Shown piece after piece: positions 45,715-58,700 of a stretch of 64,000 nucleotides of DNA. The DNA is taken from assembly GCA_019915015.1 (NCBI GenBank), contig JAHBBC010000010.1, positions 992,001 to 1,056,000 of the forward strand, written 5' to 3'. The notes under the pieces were generated by a model. That model was not told where the DNA came from. It saw nothing but the letters and a program-made list of their open reading frames with translations, and searched no databases. Both the position numbers and the translations under genes were made by a program. The DNA comes from Auriscalpium vulgare (lineage: Eukaryota; Basidiomycota; Agaricomycetes; Russulales; Auriscalpiaceae). Within the stretch, counting starts at the first letter, position 1, and each line of letters opens with the position of its first letter.

Positions 45715-47394
45715 GATGACCGCGGGTTGAGTATGAATGAATGTGCAGTCAGACGTCGCGTCTCGATGTCCTATCTAAGTATTCGCCCGTGCATGCGTTG
45801 CAGCTGTGCGCCAGCCTTGCTCGACGTCATCATTGTTGCGCATGTCTAGCGACCAGCCCCACTTGTTGCCTTCACAATATTTGCCGCCAGTTTCTCCTGA
45901 TTCATTCGGGTCCTTTCCTTGGAGCGTTGGGACTTTCCTTGGGACTTTCCTTGGGACTTTCCATAGTATTACCCAGTGTGTTTCCTATTTTTGCCTTAGC
46001 GTTTTGATTCCCGTATTGGCCGGCAATCTATGGGATGATCCTGAAGTTGGGCAAGCGACTACTTTCTGCTTGCCTAGCGACACAGTGCTAACTCGTTTTT
46101 GTTTCGGCAGAGCGATCATCCTTATTCTCCACCGGCCGCCCTTTATTCAATGGCTCCACCATCTTCAACTAGGTCTATTCCGACCCGTATGCATGTAAAC
46201 CTGGTTTCTACGCCATGTGTGAATTATTTTGGTTTAGTCGTCACTCTGGCAGGAGGCTTTCTCATTCTCGTTTCCCCCAGCTTCCCTGCGCTCTTAGTGT
46301 CGATACTTGCGAGCACCCTTTCTTTCTATAAATATACGTGCATTACCGGACAATAGCTTCCGCGGACAGGCAAGTTAAATTGTAAGTGTATCGCTTAAAG
46401 TCAGATCGCGATCGCAAGATTACCATCGGGCTCACTTGCCTTCAGAATTCCTCCGCAAAAAGTTTCAGTGTCGCCCTGTGGAGCTTCACGAATCCAAGCC
46501 TGACGCCAACCTGCAAAATGCTCCTGATGGTTGACAAATGGCTACGTTGTGCTTGCCTAGCGACACCGTGCTAACTCATTGTCCTTTCCAGCGAGCGCAC
46601 ATCTGTGTGCTCCACGGCTCACCCTTTATTCATTAGCTCCACCATCCTCTACGTCAATTGCCACTGGTTTCAATCTAAGCCTAGTTTGCGCGGCAAGTGT
46701 GAGTTGTTTTGCTCACTTGTCGTTCTGTTAGAAGCCATATGCTATTGTTAATCCTGCACTCTGAAGGTTCGCAAGCTTCTATGAAGATATGTGGATTTGG
46801 CGGGCCATAGCTATCGGAGACAGGCACACTACGTTGACGCGAAACTGATAGCCGAACACCCAGCTTAAACCCGACAGGGAAAACCTCCGGCTCCGCATCC
46901 TCGTGAGTTGCTCTTCTAGTGTTAGGCGTTATAACCCTAATATCCGGCTGTCAATTGCTTCTTTCCAGGGACCTTCTTTACCCCACCTTGTCCACAGGGT
47001 CTGAGATATCGCTTCGCGTTTCTATGTTGCCTCAGGGGTGCTACGCTAATATCCCTCTTCTCCACATTGAACGCTGTGACATCAATTATTGCGTCATTTG
47101 TTGTCCGTTCAGCAGTTTTGCTTGGCGTACGCGGGTGAATTGTGAATCCTGAAGCGTCGCTTGCTGATTGTCCACCCTCATTCCATGTTCCATTCATTGG
47201 TGATGGTTCGAACTTCCCGGCTTTCGCTACATTGCTACTGTCTGTTGTCTTGTTTGCGCAGCTTGATTCATACAAGACGTCATTATTTCCGATGTCCCTA
47301 TATAAGCCCCTTGCTATCCATCGAACGCAACCCATCCTCATATCGACACAGCAACTATCTTCGCGTCTTAACTCACACTTTGCCTTGTCACATT
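45715..47394. other. Gene-poor spacer with a diverged ~480-bp tandem duplication
   Basis: TGCTTGCCTAGCGACAC recurs at 46067 and 46550, each followed by GTGCTAACTC, a CTCCAC(C/G)G segment, CCCTTTATTCA and GGCTCCACCATC or AGCTCCACCATC. Similarity fades about 250 bp later. Before it, GGGACTTTCCTT is repeated three to four times at 45926-45962. No gene is supported. Confidence 0.55.
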
Positions 47395-50300
47395 ATGGTT
47401 GTTACTCGCTCCGCATCCGGAATTGCCAGCGTTCGTCCTCCCGTGGTTAGTGACTGCTCATTTTATGTCAACTGCTCCTGACAGCGTCCTTGTGTTTCTA
47501 GCCGTCTACTATTGTTGAGAAGAAGTCGACGATCACCAAGGCTGACAAGGAGACCGTTGGTTTTCTGTTATCTTTTGTCATCTGCTCTATGCTGAGAGGC
47601 CCCTTGCGTGTCTACTAGCCGGTTATTATCCCGGAGAAGAAGTTGTCGACCGTCAAGGCGAACAAGAGCACCGTTAGTGTTCTCGTATTATCCGTCGTCT
47701 GCTCTATTCTGACCACGCCTTGCGTTTCTAGCCAGCTATTATTTCTGAGAAGAAGTCGACAGTTACCAAGGCCACGAAGAAGAACAACAAGAACAAGCGT
47801 ACCACCAAGTCTGGTGCCAAGGACGCTCCTGTTGTGTCTACGGTCAAGAACAAGGTCCCTCATCACCAAGAGCCCGCCGTTGATAACCAGGATACTGCCA
47901 ACGGGCAGGGCGATGCCAATGCGGACTTGTCCGATGTCGCGTTCTTTGCTGATCCCACTGTCCGTGTGGCCGCAAAGCCGGTTGACGGAGTCCCTCCACC
48001 CAGCCGCAATGGGTTCGTCTGGTTCTCCCTACTTCTTGTACGCACACCCAGTGCTAACATGATGCATACTTTTGCAGCGTGCCGTCGGTCCTCCCCATAC
48101 GGAAGTTGACCTATGCTGAGGCTCTGTCGAGATCGGTATCACCCGTGTACGTTTCTGCTTTGCTATGCCTTGTTCTTGTTCTTGTTCTTATCCCTTCTAC
48201 TCTTTAGTAGTGATGCTTCCGACAGTGTCTCTATACACACTAGTCCTTTGGCGCACAAATCGCGCACTCGTCCAACTGTATCGGCGTCTCTCGTTCAGGC
48301 TCAGGATGCCACTGTCAACCCATCAATGTTCGTCTGTCTTATGCCTTGCGCTAGCTTTGACTAATAATCCCCATCTTCAGGACCACTCTTGACACCAGCA
48401 ACGCCGATGAAGCGGTTGTTATTGACGCTGGCAGGCCAGCGGTCATGGCTGATTCGGCGATGGTGTCAACTACGGTTCATAATGTTCCGGAGGACGCTGT
48501 TGCTATGCAGACATCGTGTGTTATCCCTTGCTTGGTCGACTCTGTGCTCATCCTCAGACACTTTTTCAGCACTGGCAAACAGCTTCGCAACACCAGAAGC
48601 TCCCGCGGAAAGCAGCCAGCAGCATCCCAGGCTGGCAAACGGGCAGTTGCAGTACAAGTCCAGGCTGTGCGCTCGGCCAAAAAGCCTATCATTGCTGCTG
48701 AGAACGATGAGCCGGATTATCGCGTAGCCAAGTGAGTTCCTCCGGATGTGTATATGCTGCATTTCTTTCGTGCTGATTGACCACAGACGTACCGGCATTT
48801 CTGCGAGGACCGCTGTTGACGACTCGGAGGTTTCTAGTGTCGCGTTGGTATTGTTCGTAATGCTCTTCGTCCTCTTTGCTTATTTTTTTTTGTAGGCCAA
48901 AGGGCGCAACATCGCCGACAACAGTCAAGTAAGGCAATAGTCGTCAGACTTGTGAGTCTTTAATAACAGTATGTTCGCAGGGCTGTCAAAAAGGCGCGCA
49001 TGTCTACGGGCGGCAAACCACCTCCTACGCAGTACGTTTCTACTGTACTTACCAGCCCTTTGCCTTATACTTACCTGCTATCATTAGACGTCACGTCGTG
49101 GTCACTGCCGACCATGACATGGAAGACGTTGAACCGGGGTCTACACCTAATTTATCACAGCCAAGCGTTGAACAGCTGTTCGACGACGACATCCAGGTTG
49201 ATTTACATTCGCGCTCTCGTGTTTCCCATCAACACAACGAGAGTGCATCAGCCCACACGGATGTCCCTAAACCAAGTGACGAGTACTCACTTGACAGTGT
49301 TGTCCCTGAAAGCGCAAATCCCGAGGTCTCGTCTCAGTATGTTTCCATGGATGTGGACGCGGTCCCCGAGATCTTGCGTATGTTGAAATCTCCTGTCTAT
49401 GCATTTTATCCTGACCTTTCTTTCAGGCGATGAGTCCGCTATCGCAGAATCACACCTGTCTCCGTATGTATGATCATTGAGATGCCCTGTTGTCTGGACT
49501 CACAGCATTGTAGACCGCCATCAACACAGCCAGGTAGCAAGCGCTCTCACAACTGGGTAGATAGCAATATTGAGCCCCCGAAGTATGCCTCATCTTGATA
49601 TTTGTCAGTGCATTGTTGACTTATTCTTTTAGAAAGCGACAAGCAACTGAGACCAATGAAACACCTGCTGGTGCTTCCGAACATGGACTTCAATCCGATT
49701 CTAGTGTTGTCCTCCTATCACCTCCGTACGTTAAGTCCCCTGCATTGTACTGACATCAACATTCATGTCTCTTTTGATCCAGAAAGCACAGGTATGACAA
49801 TGTGATGCGTGCAGAGCTGCAAGATCCTCTTTTGGAGAAGACATATATGGGCTTGCCAGTCCTACGGTACGTACTTGATCCCTGAATGCTGGAAGCATTT
49901 CACACTGACCTATTTCCCAGCGACACGCCCCTCATTCATGAAGAGCTTTATGTTGGATATAGTCTCGGTCGCGTGCTGCAACCGCGGTATCCACGGGTCA
50001 TTCTCTCGTCAGTATCTTGTATTTGCGCAAGGTCTTTCTGTTGGCTCATTCTGTTGTGCAGGGACTTGACAAAATTGGTCGAGTTCACGTCACATGCTGG
50101 CACCAACATATATAACCCGTCACGCGCCAACCCTGCCAACTTCACAACGCGCACGAATCCGAACTATCGAGCATACACCGATATATGTCGCGCTGGCAGC
50201 GGCGCTTCTAGGGCCACCAAGCTCCCTTTGGCATTCTCGCTTGTCTGGACGCATGTCTCTAGCATCAATGATCCGGAAGAAATCAATGACAAACTTGCCG

Positions 50301-50959
50301 CAACGCTCTTTGGCCATGGCATCACGCAGGATGTTGACCGGTTGTTTGCATTCGTTTCTCATGTCATGGACGATGACGAGCTGTCGCCGGTATTTGGTGA
50401 TCAGGGCAGCCTACGGTTTGGAACGTATAGTGTCGATCCCTCCGCCCCGCCAACATGTGAGTCCTATCCCGCTTGCTTGACAGGCATATTCTCACAATTG
50501 TTCAGCCTCTCAGCGCTCCAAACCGCGTTCAAGTCGCACAGCTCGACCTATCGACAAGTCAGCAATGATGTCCAGCACATCAACAATGCTTACAAACAAT
50601 TCCTGTAACATGCTCTACGAGCGTCGTACGCTGCCGGCGACCGCAACGGGTTCGTCTGCATGCTTACAGTTCTCACAGATATTTGCTTACCAGTTTTTGT
50701 CCTTACAGTTCCAATCTGGGATGCAACCCATCGCTTTACGCAGGGGTCCAGAGATCGCATTGGCAACGTCCACAGCTTCCTTGCCCAATCTCCGCATGAC
50801 CCTATGCATCATGGGCCAATCCCTGAGGACAGTCTTTGTGCTGTCCTCTATACGATTACCCGTACAACTCGCAGCGATGGCGACACGGAGACTCATCTTC
50901 TTTCATTCAACATCTCCGGAGTTATAATTTTGGTCACGCCAAACATTCCTTCTGTCTAG
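47395..50959 (+). CDS. Hypothetical protein with duplicated micro-exons, cargo
   Basis: Starts MVVTRSASGIASVRPP at 47395. Three near-repeated small exons (from 47502, 47619 and 47732) encode PSTIVEKKSTITKADKET, PVIIPEKKLSTVKANKST and PAIISEKKSTVTKATKK, followed by a lysine-rich, low-complexity region and many short exons (for example GKQPAASQAGKRAVAVQV). The C-terminal half is structured: LLEKTYMGLPVLRDTPLI, HEELYVGYSLGRVLQPRY, AFSLVWTHVSSINDPEE, LCAVLYTITRTTRSDGD, ending TAG 50957-50959. The N-terminal part looks disordered and nuclear; function unknown. At least twelve introns are implied and several are uncertain, so the model is approximate. Confidence 0.5.
47502..47800 (+). repeat. Tandemly duplicated exon-intron units
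   Basis: Three units with period about 113-117 bp. Each has a 54-nt exon beginning CCNNNTATTATT or similar and encoding xIIxEKK, then an intron with a shared CTGCTCTAT(G/T)CTGA and TTGCGTNTCTA(C)TAG end. Exon phase is preserved, so each copy adds 18 residues. Confidence 0.78.
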
Positions 50960-51099
50960 ACACTTTTTGGATTCATCGACGTAATTCAGACCCTAAATCA
51001 TCCAATGTTTGAGCTATTCAATTGGTATTTTCCTCCCACCCACGCTACCTGCTTGCGTCAGTGCAATTAGTTCGTGCCCTTAAGATCTATGGAAAGGAC

Positions 51100-52055
51100 A
51101 AAATATGACAGCAAAGCATCCATCCCGATGTTACATGACTGATAGTACGCTGGCGGATGATGAACACAGTGTCTGGATAGTAAGGTTGACTGGCATATAT
51201 TCGGATTTAACCAGGTGCAAGGTACGTAACTGAGCAGCCGGTGTGCAAACGCTGACAAGGCAATGTACAACAGCCACAGTAATGTACGGGAGGGGAAGAA
51301 CATGAAAAACATCTTGCTTCATCTTGAACAATGCTATGAGCCAATTGAAAAGGAAGAAAAGGAGAGGACGCACCCCTCATGTACGAGACCCAACACTTCG
51401 TCATAGACGATCTCCGACTCCCCTGCATCGCCCGCAACCCTCAATGTCACCAAAACTGTGCGCACCAGCTGATTGTCCAGGTTTGATGCTGTCAGATCGA
51501 CAGCAGGTGGATCCGATGCCCACCCTGGAGGGAGAATGTCACCAAGGGCCTGTTGATACGACGTCAATGACCTGACACCAGTGGGATCAACGACAAGATC
51601 GACAACCTGGCAACAGGTGTTACGACACATCAATGGGCATTGCATACTATACACTCACAATAACATGGCCAGGTCCCACTTCAACGTCGAAGACAATGTG
51701 CGCGATCATGGTGGATGGTGCGGAAGCGATATACCGGCTGTCAATCTGAGTCTGCAGCGTAGCATTCGCTTAACCGAAGTCGAAACAATCACGATGTGGA
51801 TCCTTATACCTGGGATGCTCAATTGACACAGCATAATGCGAGCACATTTCACGGCCTGTGCCGTAGTACAATTTTTGGAAATCACATACATAGCATCTTG
51901 ATGAATGCCCAGGCAATCTGACTTGAACCACGTGCATCGGCTTTTGCCACTTCAGCCACATGGTTACATAAGCATGTTCGACTTTGCTCCCTGGCAGACG
52001 ACCGCTTTCGTTCGCTTCCACCATCTGAGTTCCTTTCACATTCCAATCCTCAACC
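51100..52055 (-). CDS. Hypothetical multi-exon protein, cargo
   Basis: Exons include EHAYVTMWLKWQKPMHVVQV and RCYVCDFQKLYYGTGREM, then YIASAPSTMIAHIVFDVEVG, and VVDLVVDPTGVRSLTSYQ ... GDILPPGWASDPPAVDL ... EIVYDEVLGLVHEG. Introns of about 50 nt separate them. The 3' end near 51100-51330 is unclear because two frames compete. No family function was recognised. It diverges from the Rep/helicase gene, whose first codon lies some 20 bp beyond. Confidence 0.42.
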
Positions 52056-52077
52056 TACACAGTTATTCTAAATTGAC

Positions 52078-55000
52078 ATGAATATCACTCTGCTATTTCT
52101 GAGAGCTGCCAATGGGCAATTGTTCTTTGGGCAACTGCCCGTCAAAATGACCTTCATCTTAGCCCAAATGGGCGCGGTCAAAGGACCAGGCATATGGCTC
52201 TTGATATTGGCCGCAATCGGCTTCCTTGCTACCCTGATACTGTTGCGAATTGTATACAACAAATCAGGCCCTGTACCAAATGCTAGTCGAAGCTTAGTCG
52301 GTGGTGGGCCTAGTCTTTGGACCCCTGAAGAATTGATAATGTATGATCCCTCCGGACTCACGCGCTTCCAGTGTAATGCTAAATTTCAATATGTCGGACA
52401 TGGCATTCGTCCTCCTGATATAGCAGATGATAGTCTGCTAGAGCTTTATATGCCGATACAATCCCTCACAAGGCAGCCCAGAAAGGACCTGCTGGATATT
52501 TGTACAAAACATGGCATTCATGTTTACAGGCGTTCAAACCAGGCAGCACTTGCAGCTGACATTACCTCTCATGAGACCCGCACTTGTGCTGCATGCCCTG
52601 TATTACCAACATATTTCAGATGCATCAGTGCACATCCTACGTCTACAGACAGGTCTCGAGCAAGTCGAGGAAGTCGAAAAGCAACAGGTGCTTCACACTC
52701 TTCTTCTGCTTCAAAGTCAAAGGATCATTCTAGCCCTATATTTCCTCCTCCGCCACCCTCTCACAACCTACAGCAGCATATTGTACAAGGATATTGTCAA
52801 GATATTCAATTTGATATGATCAAAGAAGAAGGCTGCAAGATATGTGCTATTCTCACTTCCTGCAAGAATATGATTCCTTGGAGGGATATTGAAAGTGATA
52901 TTGACCTGACATTACTTTCGGGGGAAGGCATTACCAGAGCACCAAGGGTGTCTGTTTCAGACCCAATATGTTCTTTGACTGGTCCGGTTTATGCACCAGG
53001 ATGTGATCTGATATGTAAGAATTGTGTAAGAGACTTGAAAAACCAAAAACGGCCTTTACATGCTTTGGCAAATGGAAATTGGATTGGCCCTGTCCCTCCT
53101 GAACTACAAGGGCTGTCATTTGTTGAAAAGCTGTTAATTGGACGTATTAGCCACAATGCATGTGTAGTCAAAGTTCATACATCTGGACATTATAAAATGC
53201 GTGCTAATACAGTGATGTATCAAGTGCCTATGCCAAAAGTATATCATGTTTTACCGCCCAAGCGAGAAGACCTCGATGAGGTTATTGCTTTCATATATAT
53301 TGGCCCTGTACGGCCAACTGAAAAGGAATTCAGGCGAACCCCACTATTGGTAAGAAGAAACAAAGTAGCAAAGGCGTTGGAGTGGCTAAAGCTAAATCAC
53401 TATGACTATGCAGACTTGAAAATATCATATGACAATCTCGCAGACTATCCTGAAGATATGCCTCCAGTAATTATTGATTACAGACAACCTCCTACAGAAG
53501 ATGACTCAGAGGACAAGGCAGTTAATAAAGAAGAGGAAAATGAAGGTACTAATGAAGGGCAATGTCCATTTGTCATTCATACATTGACAGGAGAACAGTT
53601 GGATCAAAAATCAGGTGCACAAAGGAAAATGTTGGCTATGAAATATCTCAAAGAAGGAGGAAAAGTCTTGGGCATTGGTCATGCTGAAGCACCAGAGTCA
53701 ATCTTTGGTAACCCCAGATTGTATCCCTCTGCATTTCCATGGCTGTTTCCCTATGGCCTAGGTGGATTAGGAAACACAAATGGTCTGAAAGTAGTCAGTG
53801 ATACAGCTAGAAAACGAGCTCTTCTTATGTACTATGACAAGCGTTTTCAGTTGGAGCCTCTATTTCCTTTGATAGCACTGAATCATACCCAAATTGCAAA
53901 CAGCTCAACAGGAGGCTATCTGTTAGCTGCCCGTGCCAGCTTCTCACAAATTGCAGATAGAATAATGAATATTAATTCAGATATATTGGAAACTCTGATT
54001 GCACATTTGGAAGAAGATGACAGATATAAACCACAAACTGATGAAGAGAAACAAATTTATCAAATGATCAATGACCTGGATCATGTTGCACACCATGTTC
54101 AGGGCTCTGCAACAAATAAGAAATTTATGCGCAATGAAATATGGTCTTTGATTATGTGGCTTGGTGCTCCCTCTTGGTTTATTACTTTTTCTCCTACAGA
54201 TATTAAACATCCTATAGCCCTCTATTTTGCTGATGAAAATATACATATTTATCCCAAAGTTCTGACACAGAGTGAGCGGTACAGACTCATAGCAAATAAT
54301 CCAATTGCAGGTGCTCGATTCTTCAAATTCATGGTTGAGCTCTTTCTCAAGCACGTGCTTGGTGTTGGGAACACTCACCCTGGTCTGTATGGAAAGACTG
54401 CTGGCTATTATGGGACAGTTGAGCAGCAAGGGCGCCTAACTCTTCATCTGCATATGCTTTTATGGATACAAAATGCGTTTACTCCCCAGGAAATCAAAGA
54501 TAGAATCATGGCCAATGACTCTGCATTTCAAAAAGCTCTTGTTGAGTATCTAGAGGCAACTCATCAGGGTGAGTTTGTAGATGCAAGTATGCAGGAAGTT
54601 GTTGAAAAGATGGACAAGAAGACCGCAGATGATCCTTCACGTCTTGATCCCACCATGACTGTACCTGATGCCTCGCCTGATCCCTGTAAGAACCATACAA
54701 ATGCAGTTCCAGTGGACACCTGTAATGCATGCTCTACTTCTAAATCTTGGTGGGCCTCTTTCAAAGATACTGTGAATGAGATCTTATTTAGGTCTAACAG
54801 GCATACCTGTCATTCTGGATGTAAAAATCAAAGGTACCCTTCATGTAAGTCAAGATTTCCTCGCGACGTTCATTCACAGACAACAATTGACACAGAAAAT
54901 GGTCTTTTACAAATGAAACAGGGGGAAGCCTGGCTAAATACTGTAACTCCTCTAGTGTCATATGTAATGCGGTGCAATACAGATATTACCAGTCTTCTTT

Positions 55001-55745
55001 CAGGCACAGCTATCAAATCAAGCATTGCCTATATCACTGACTATATTACAAAGACACCTCTTCGTACTAGTGCAATGCTGAAGGCTGTTAAGACAATATT
55101 TAATAGAAACTCTGAATTTATCAATGGAGATGCTACAAAGATTGAAAAGGCTAGGAAAATCATTGTGAAAATTGTTAATGCTTTAACTGTGAAGCAAGAG
55201 CTTGGGGCCCCTATGTGTGCTATGTATATTTTAGGTCATCCTGATCACTATACAATGTTTAAGTTTAAGACTTTTTACTGGAAGTCTTATATTAGTGAAA
55301 TAAAGAAATACTGGTCCTTTCTTGATACAGATGAAACTAAAGAGGAGCGTGTTGTATTGAATAGTGTTCAGGGTAATGTAGTTGCAATGTCGCCAGTTCT
55401 AGACTATATTTATAGACCAAAGGAATTTGAAAAATGGCCATTGCATGATTGGATTTCTAGAGTATACAAAGTGAGAAAAACAGCTAAAAAACCAAAAGGC
55501 AAAGGTTCTCCTATTAAAATACCACCAGTATCAATATTACCACCACATCTAAGCTCACAGTCTGCAACTCAAACTACTCAATTAAATGGTGATATTACAA
55601 TGCATGATATCACAGAAATGCACAAGAATGATGAACAGCTTCATGACGGGCTGGATGGTGATGAGCATATGTCAATCAGTGGTGACACTTTAGTTGGAAG
55701 TCAACCAGTTTCACTCAATGCATCTCAGATTAATGACAATAATGG

Positions 55746-55779
<34 letters not shown>

Positions 55780-58700
55780 ACTGATGATGATGAGGAGGTA
55801 GGAAATGATAACGAGAGCAATGACAGTGACTACATTTTTGATTCGGACTGTGATTCAGATGATGACTATAAGCAGCAGAAACAACAGAAGAAACATAAGA
55901 AAGACAAAGTAGTATACAGCTTTCTCAATGAACATCCTCAGGTCAAGACACACACAGTCAAAGTATACTCTGAGGCCAAAGCCCATGTTCCCTGTTTTGT
56001 TGGTGGTGTATTGCCTAGAAAGGATCAAGGAAATTTAGAAGACTACCATTTGACAATGTTGAGACTATTTTGCCCATGGCGTTCAGGTGCAGATATAAAA
56101 GCAGAGAACCAATCATGGTCGGATGCATTCACTTCTTATGATTTCACAGCACGACAAAAACAAATAATGAAGTTTTGCAACATCAAATATGAGTGTAATG
56201 ATGCACGTCATGATTATGCTGCACAGAGAAAGAAAGAACATTCGGAAAGGGAAGGACATCCAATTTTTGGGCGCTACATAGATGACCTTGATGCTCAACA
56301 AAGTGAAGACATCGCGGCAAGCAGTTTAGGAATTGTTGATATAAGCCATCTCGAAACTGAATGGGATGATATTGGCCCTCAGACAGCCAACAAGATGGCT
56401 CAAATGGTGCAGATTGAAAATTTAATGGAAAAGAGTGGATGGCTGAAAAAGTCTGACATGATGTCTACTGATGGCCTTGTCCCTGACTTTATTGATGGAG
56501 GAGACAAGCAATCCTCTTCTTGGAAGACTCTATTAGCCGATAAAAGGACAGAAATACTAAATAAAAAACAAGACGATGTGATGAAGGAAATGACTGGACC
56601 AGACACAGAGAAGCAGTCTGGAAATTTCAAATTCCAGGCATCTAAAGCCAATGAGGTCAAAGTAGTTGATTATGAGTATCTTTTCAAGTCATTCATACCT
56701 CAGCAGGAAAAGGACAGGGACCTTATCAGAGACACTTGCCTTGGGTTTACTCTGAATGAAGAACAAGAGCGTGCATTTACTATTATTGCAAATCACTCTA
56801 TAGATGAAAATGCATCCCAACTTAAGATGCATATTGGGGGAATGGCAGGCACTGGAAAGTCACAAGTAATCAAAGCACTGATCTCATTATTTGAAAAACG
56901 AGGACAGTCATATTTGTTCTTGATTGTTGCACCCACTGGCTCTGCCGCTGCACTTGTGTCTGGCTCAACATATCATTCTGTATTGGGTTTCAGAGGTGGT
57001 AGGGAAACACCTGGCAGTGGTATAAATAGTTCTGCAGGGACATTGTCAACAATTAGAGATCGACTACGCCATGTCAAATATGTCTTTCTAGATGAGATCT
57101 CTATGGTTGATTGTGGAGATCTTTACAATATTAGTGCTCAGATGAGTACAGCCCTGCAGATTGAAGAGCAGGCATTTGGAGGAAAAAGTATGATATTTGC
57201 TGGTGATTTTGCCCAGCTACCTCCAATCAGTGCCAAAGGCCCAGCTCTATTCAATCATAAGGTTGGAACAGTTCTTAGTACCACAAATAGTATACGTGAT
57301 CAGCGACATACAATGGGCAAGGCATTGTGGCATCAAAGTACGGTTGTAGTACTATTAAGACAAAATATGAGGCAAAATACCATATCCGAAGAAGATGCTT
57401 GTTTCCGTGTAGCATTGGAGAATATGCGATACAAGTCATGCACTTCAGATGACATAGCTTTACTCAGATCAAGAGTGCCTGGTCCACAAAATCCAGATGT
57501 GGACATTTCACATCCTAATTTTCGACATGTGTCAGTCATTACAGCCCTCAATTCACAGCGTGATCAAATTAACACACTTGGCTGTACTAAATTTGCACAA
57601 GATACAAATCAATTGCTGACCACTTTTGTATCGGTTGACAAGTGGAAATCACAGACTGTGGAAAAGCAGAGGAGAAAGAATGCCATAGATCCACACAGGA
57701 TGTCAGATATTTTGCCTGAATCTCTACAGGATAAATTAAGACAGTTGCCACATGCAGCATCTATGAATATCCCAGGTACTTTGAAGCTCTGTCGCGGATT
57801 GCCAGTTTTAATCAAGAGAAATGAAGCAACTGAAGTGTGTGTCACAAATGGTGCAGAGGGAACAGTTGTTGGATGGAAAGCAATCTTGCATAATAACAAT
57901 AAGAGTACATTGGAAACTGTCTTTGTCAAACTTACAAAGCCTCCATCTGTTGTACAGCTTGAAGGTTTGCCCATCAATGTTGTACCAATATCTAAGCAAT
58001 CTCTTCCTATACAGTGCAAAATGTCAAATGATAGTCTGGTAAATGTGACACGTGAGCAAGTTCCTATCATGCCCAATTTTGCAATGACAGACTATGGGTC
58101 TCAGGGACGTACACGACCCCACAATGTTGTAGACTTGAAGAATTGTCGGTCCCATCACTCTGTGTATACATGCCTTTCTCGAGGCTCTAGCCTTAGAGGT
58201 ACAATCATATTACAAATGTGTGATGTGTCAAAAATCACAGGAGGATTGCCTGGGTATCTCAGACAAGAATTTCGCGAGCTGGAGATATTAGATGAAATCA
58301 CAAGGTTGCGATTTATTGGTGAACTTCCTGATTATATCAATGCTACAACACGGTCAAGTCTAATTAAACAGTACCAAGCCTGGCGTGGAGCAGGAACAGT
58401 CCCAGATAAAGTCCATCACTCAATAAGATGGTCAAAAGTAGAGCCCATGGTCATTCCTTCAACAGAAGATGATACAGCTTGGAGAAAAATTTCAACCAAG
58501 CAGATGACTAAATCTGGTACTGAACGACAACCTTCAAATAAGAGGACATTTGATAATGCGCAAATTGATGGCAATGACAATGCATTTGCTCCTGCCCCAG
58601 GCACTAAAACTCTCTCCAAGCTAAACACTGACCACGGCCCTTCACGTGCAATTAAAAAAAGGCGTACTAATATAAGCCAACAAGCTACTGATAGAATTAA

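Noticed and set aside
52068..52361. Minus-strand frame opposite the Rep start as an extra exon of the 51-52 kb gene
   Set aside because: No splice signals connect it in phase and its amino-acid pattern looks like antisense of the plus-strand frame.
55747..55790. GAT trinucleotide run as a microsatellite of interest
   Set aside because: It encodes an acidic poly-Asp linker between Rep and helicase, common in such proteins.
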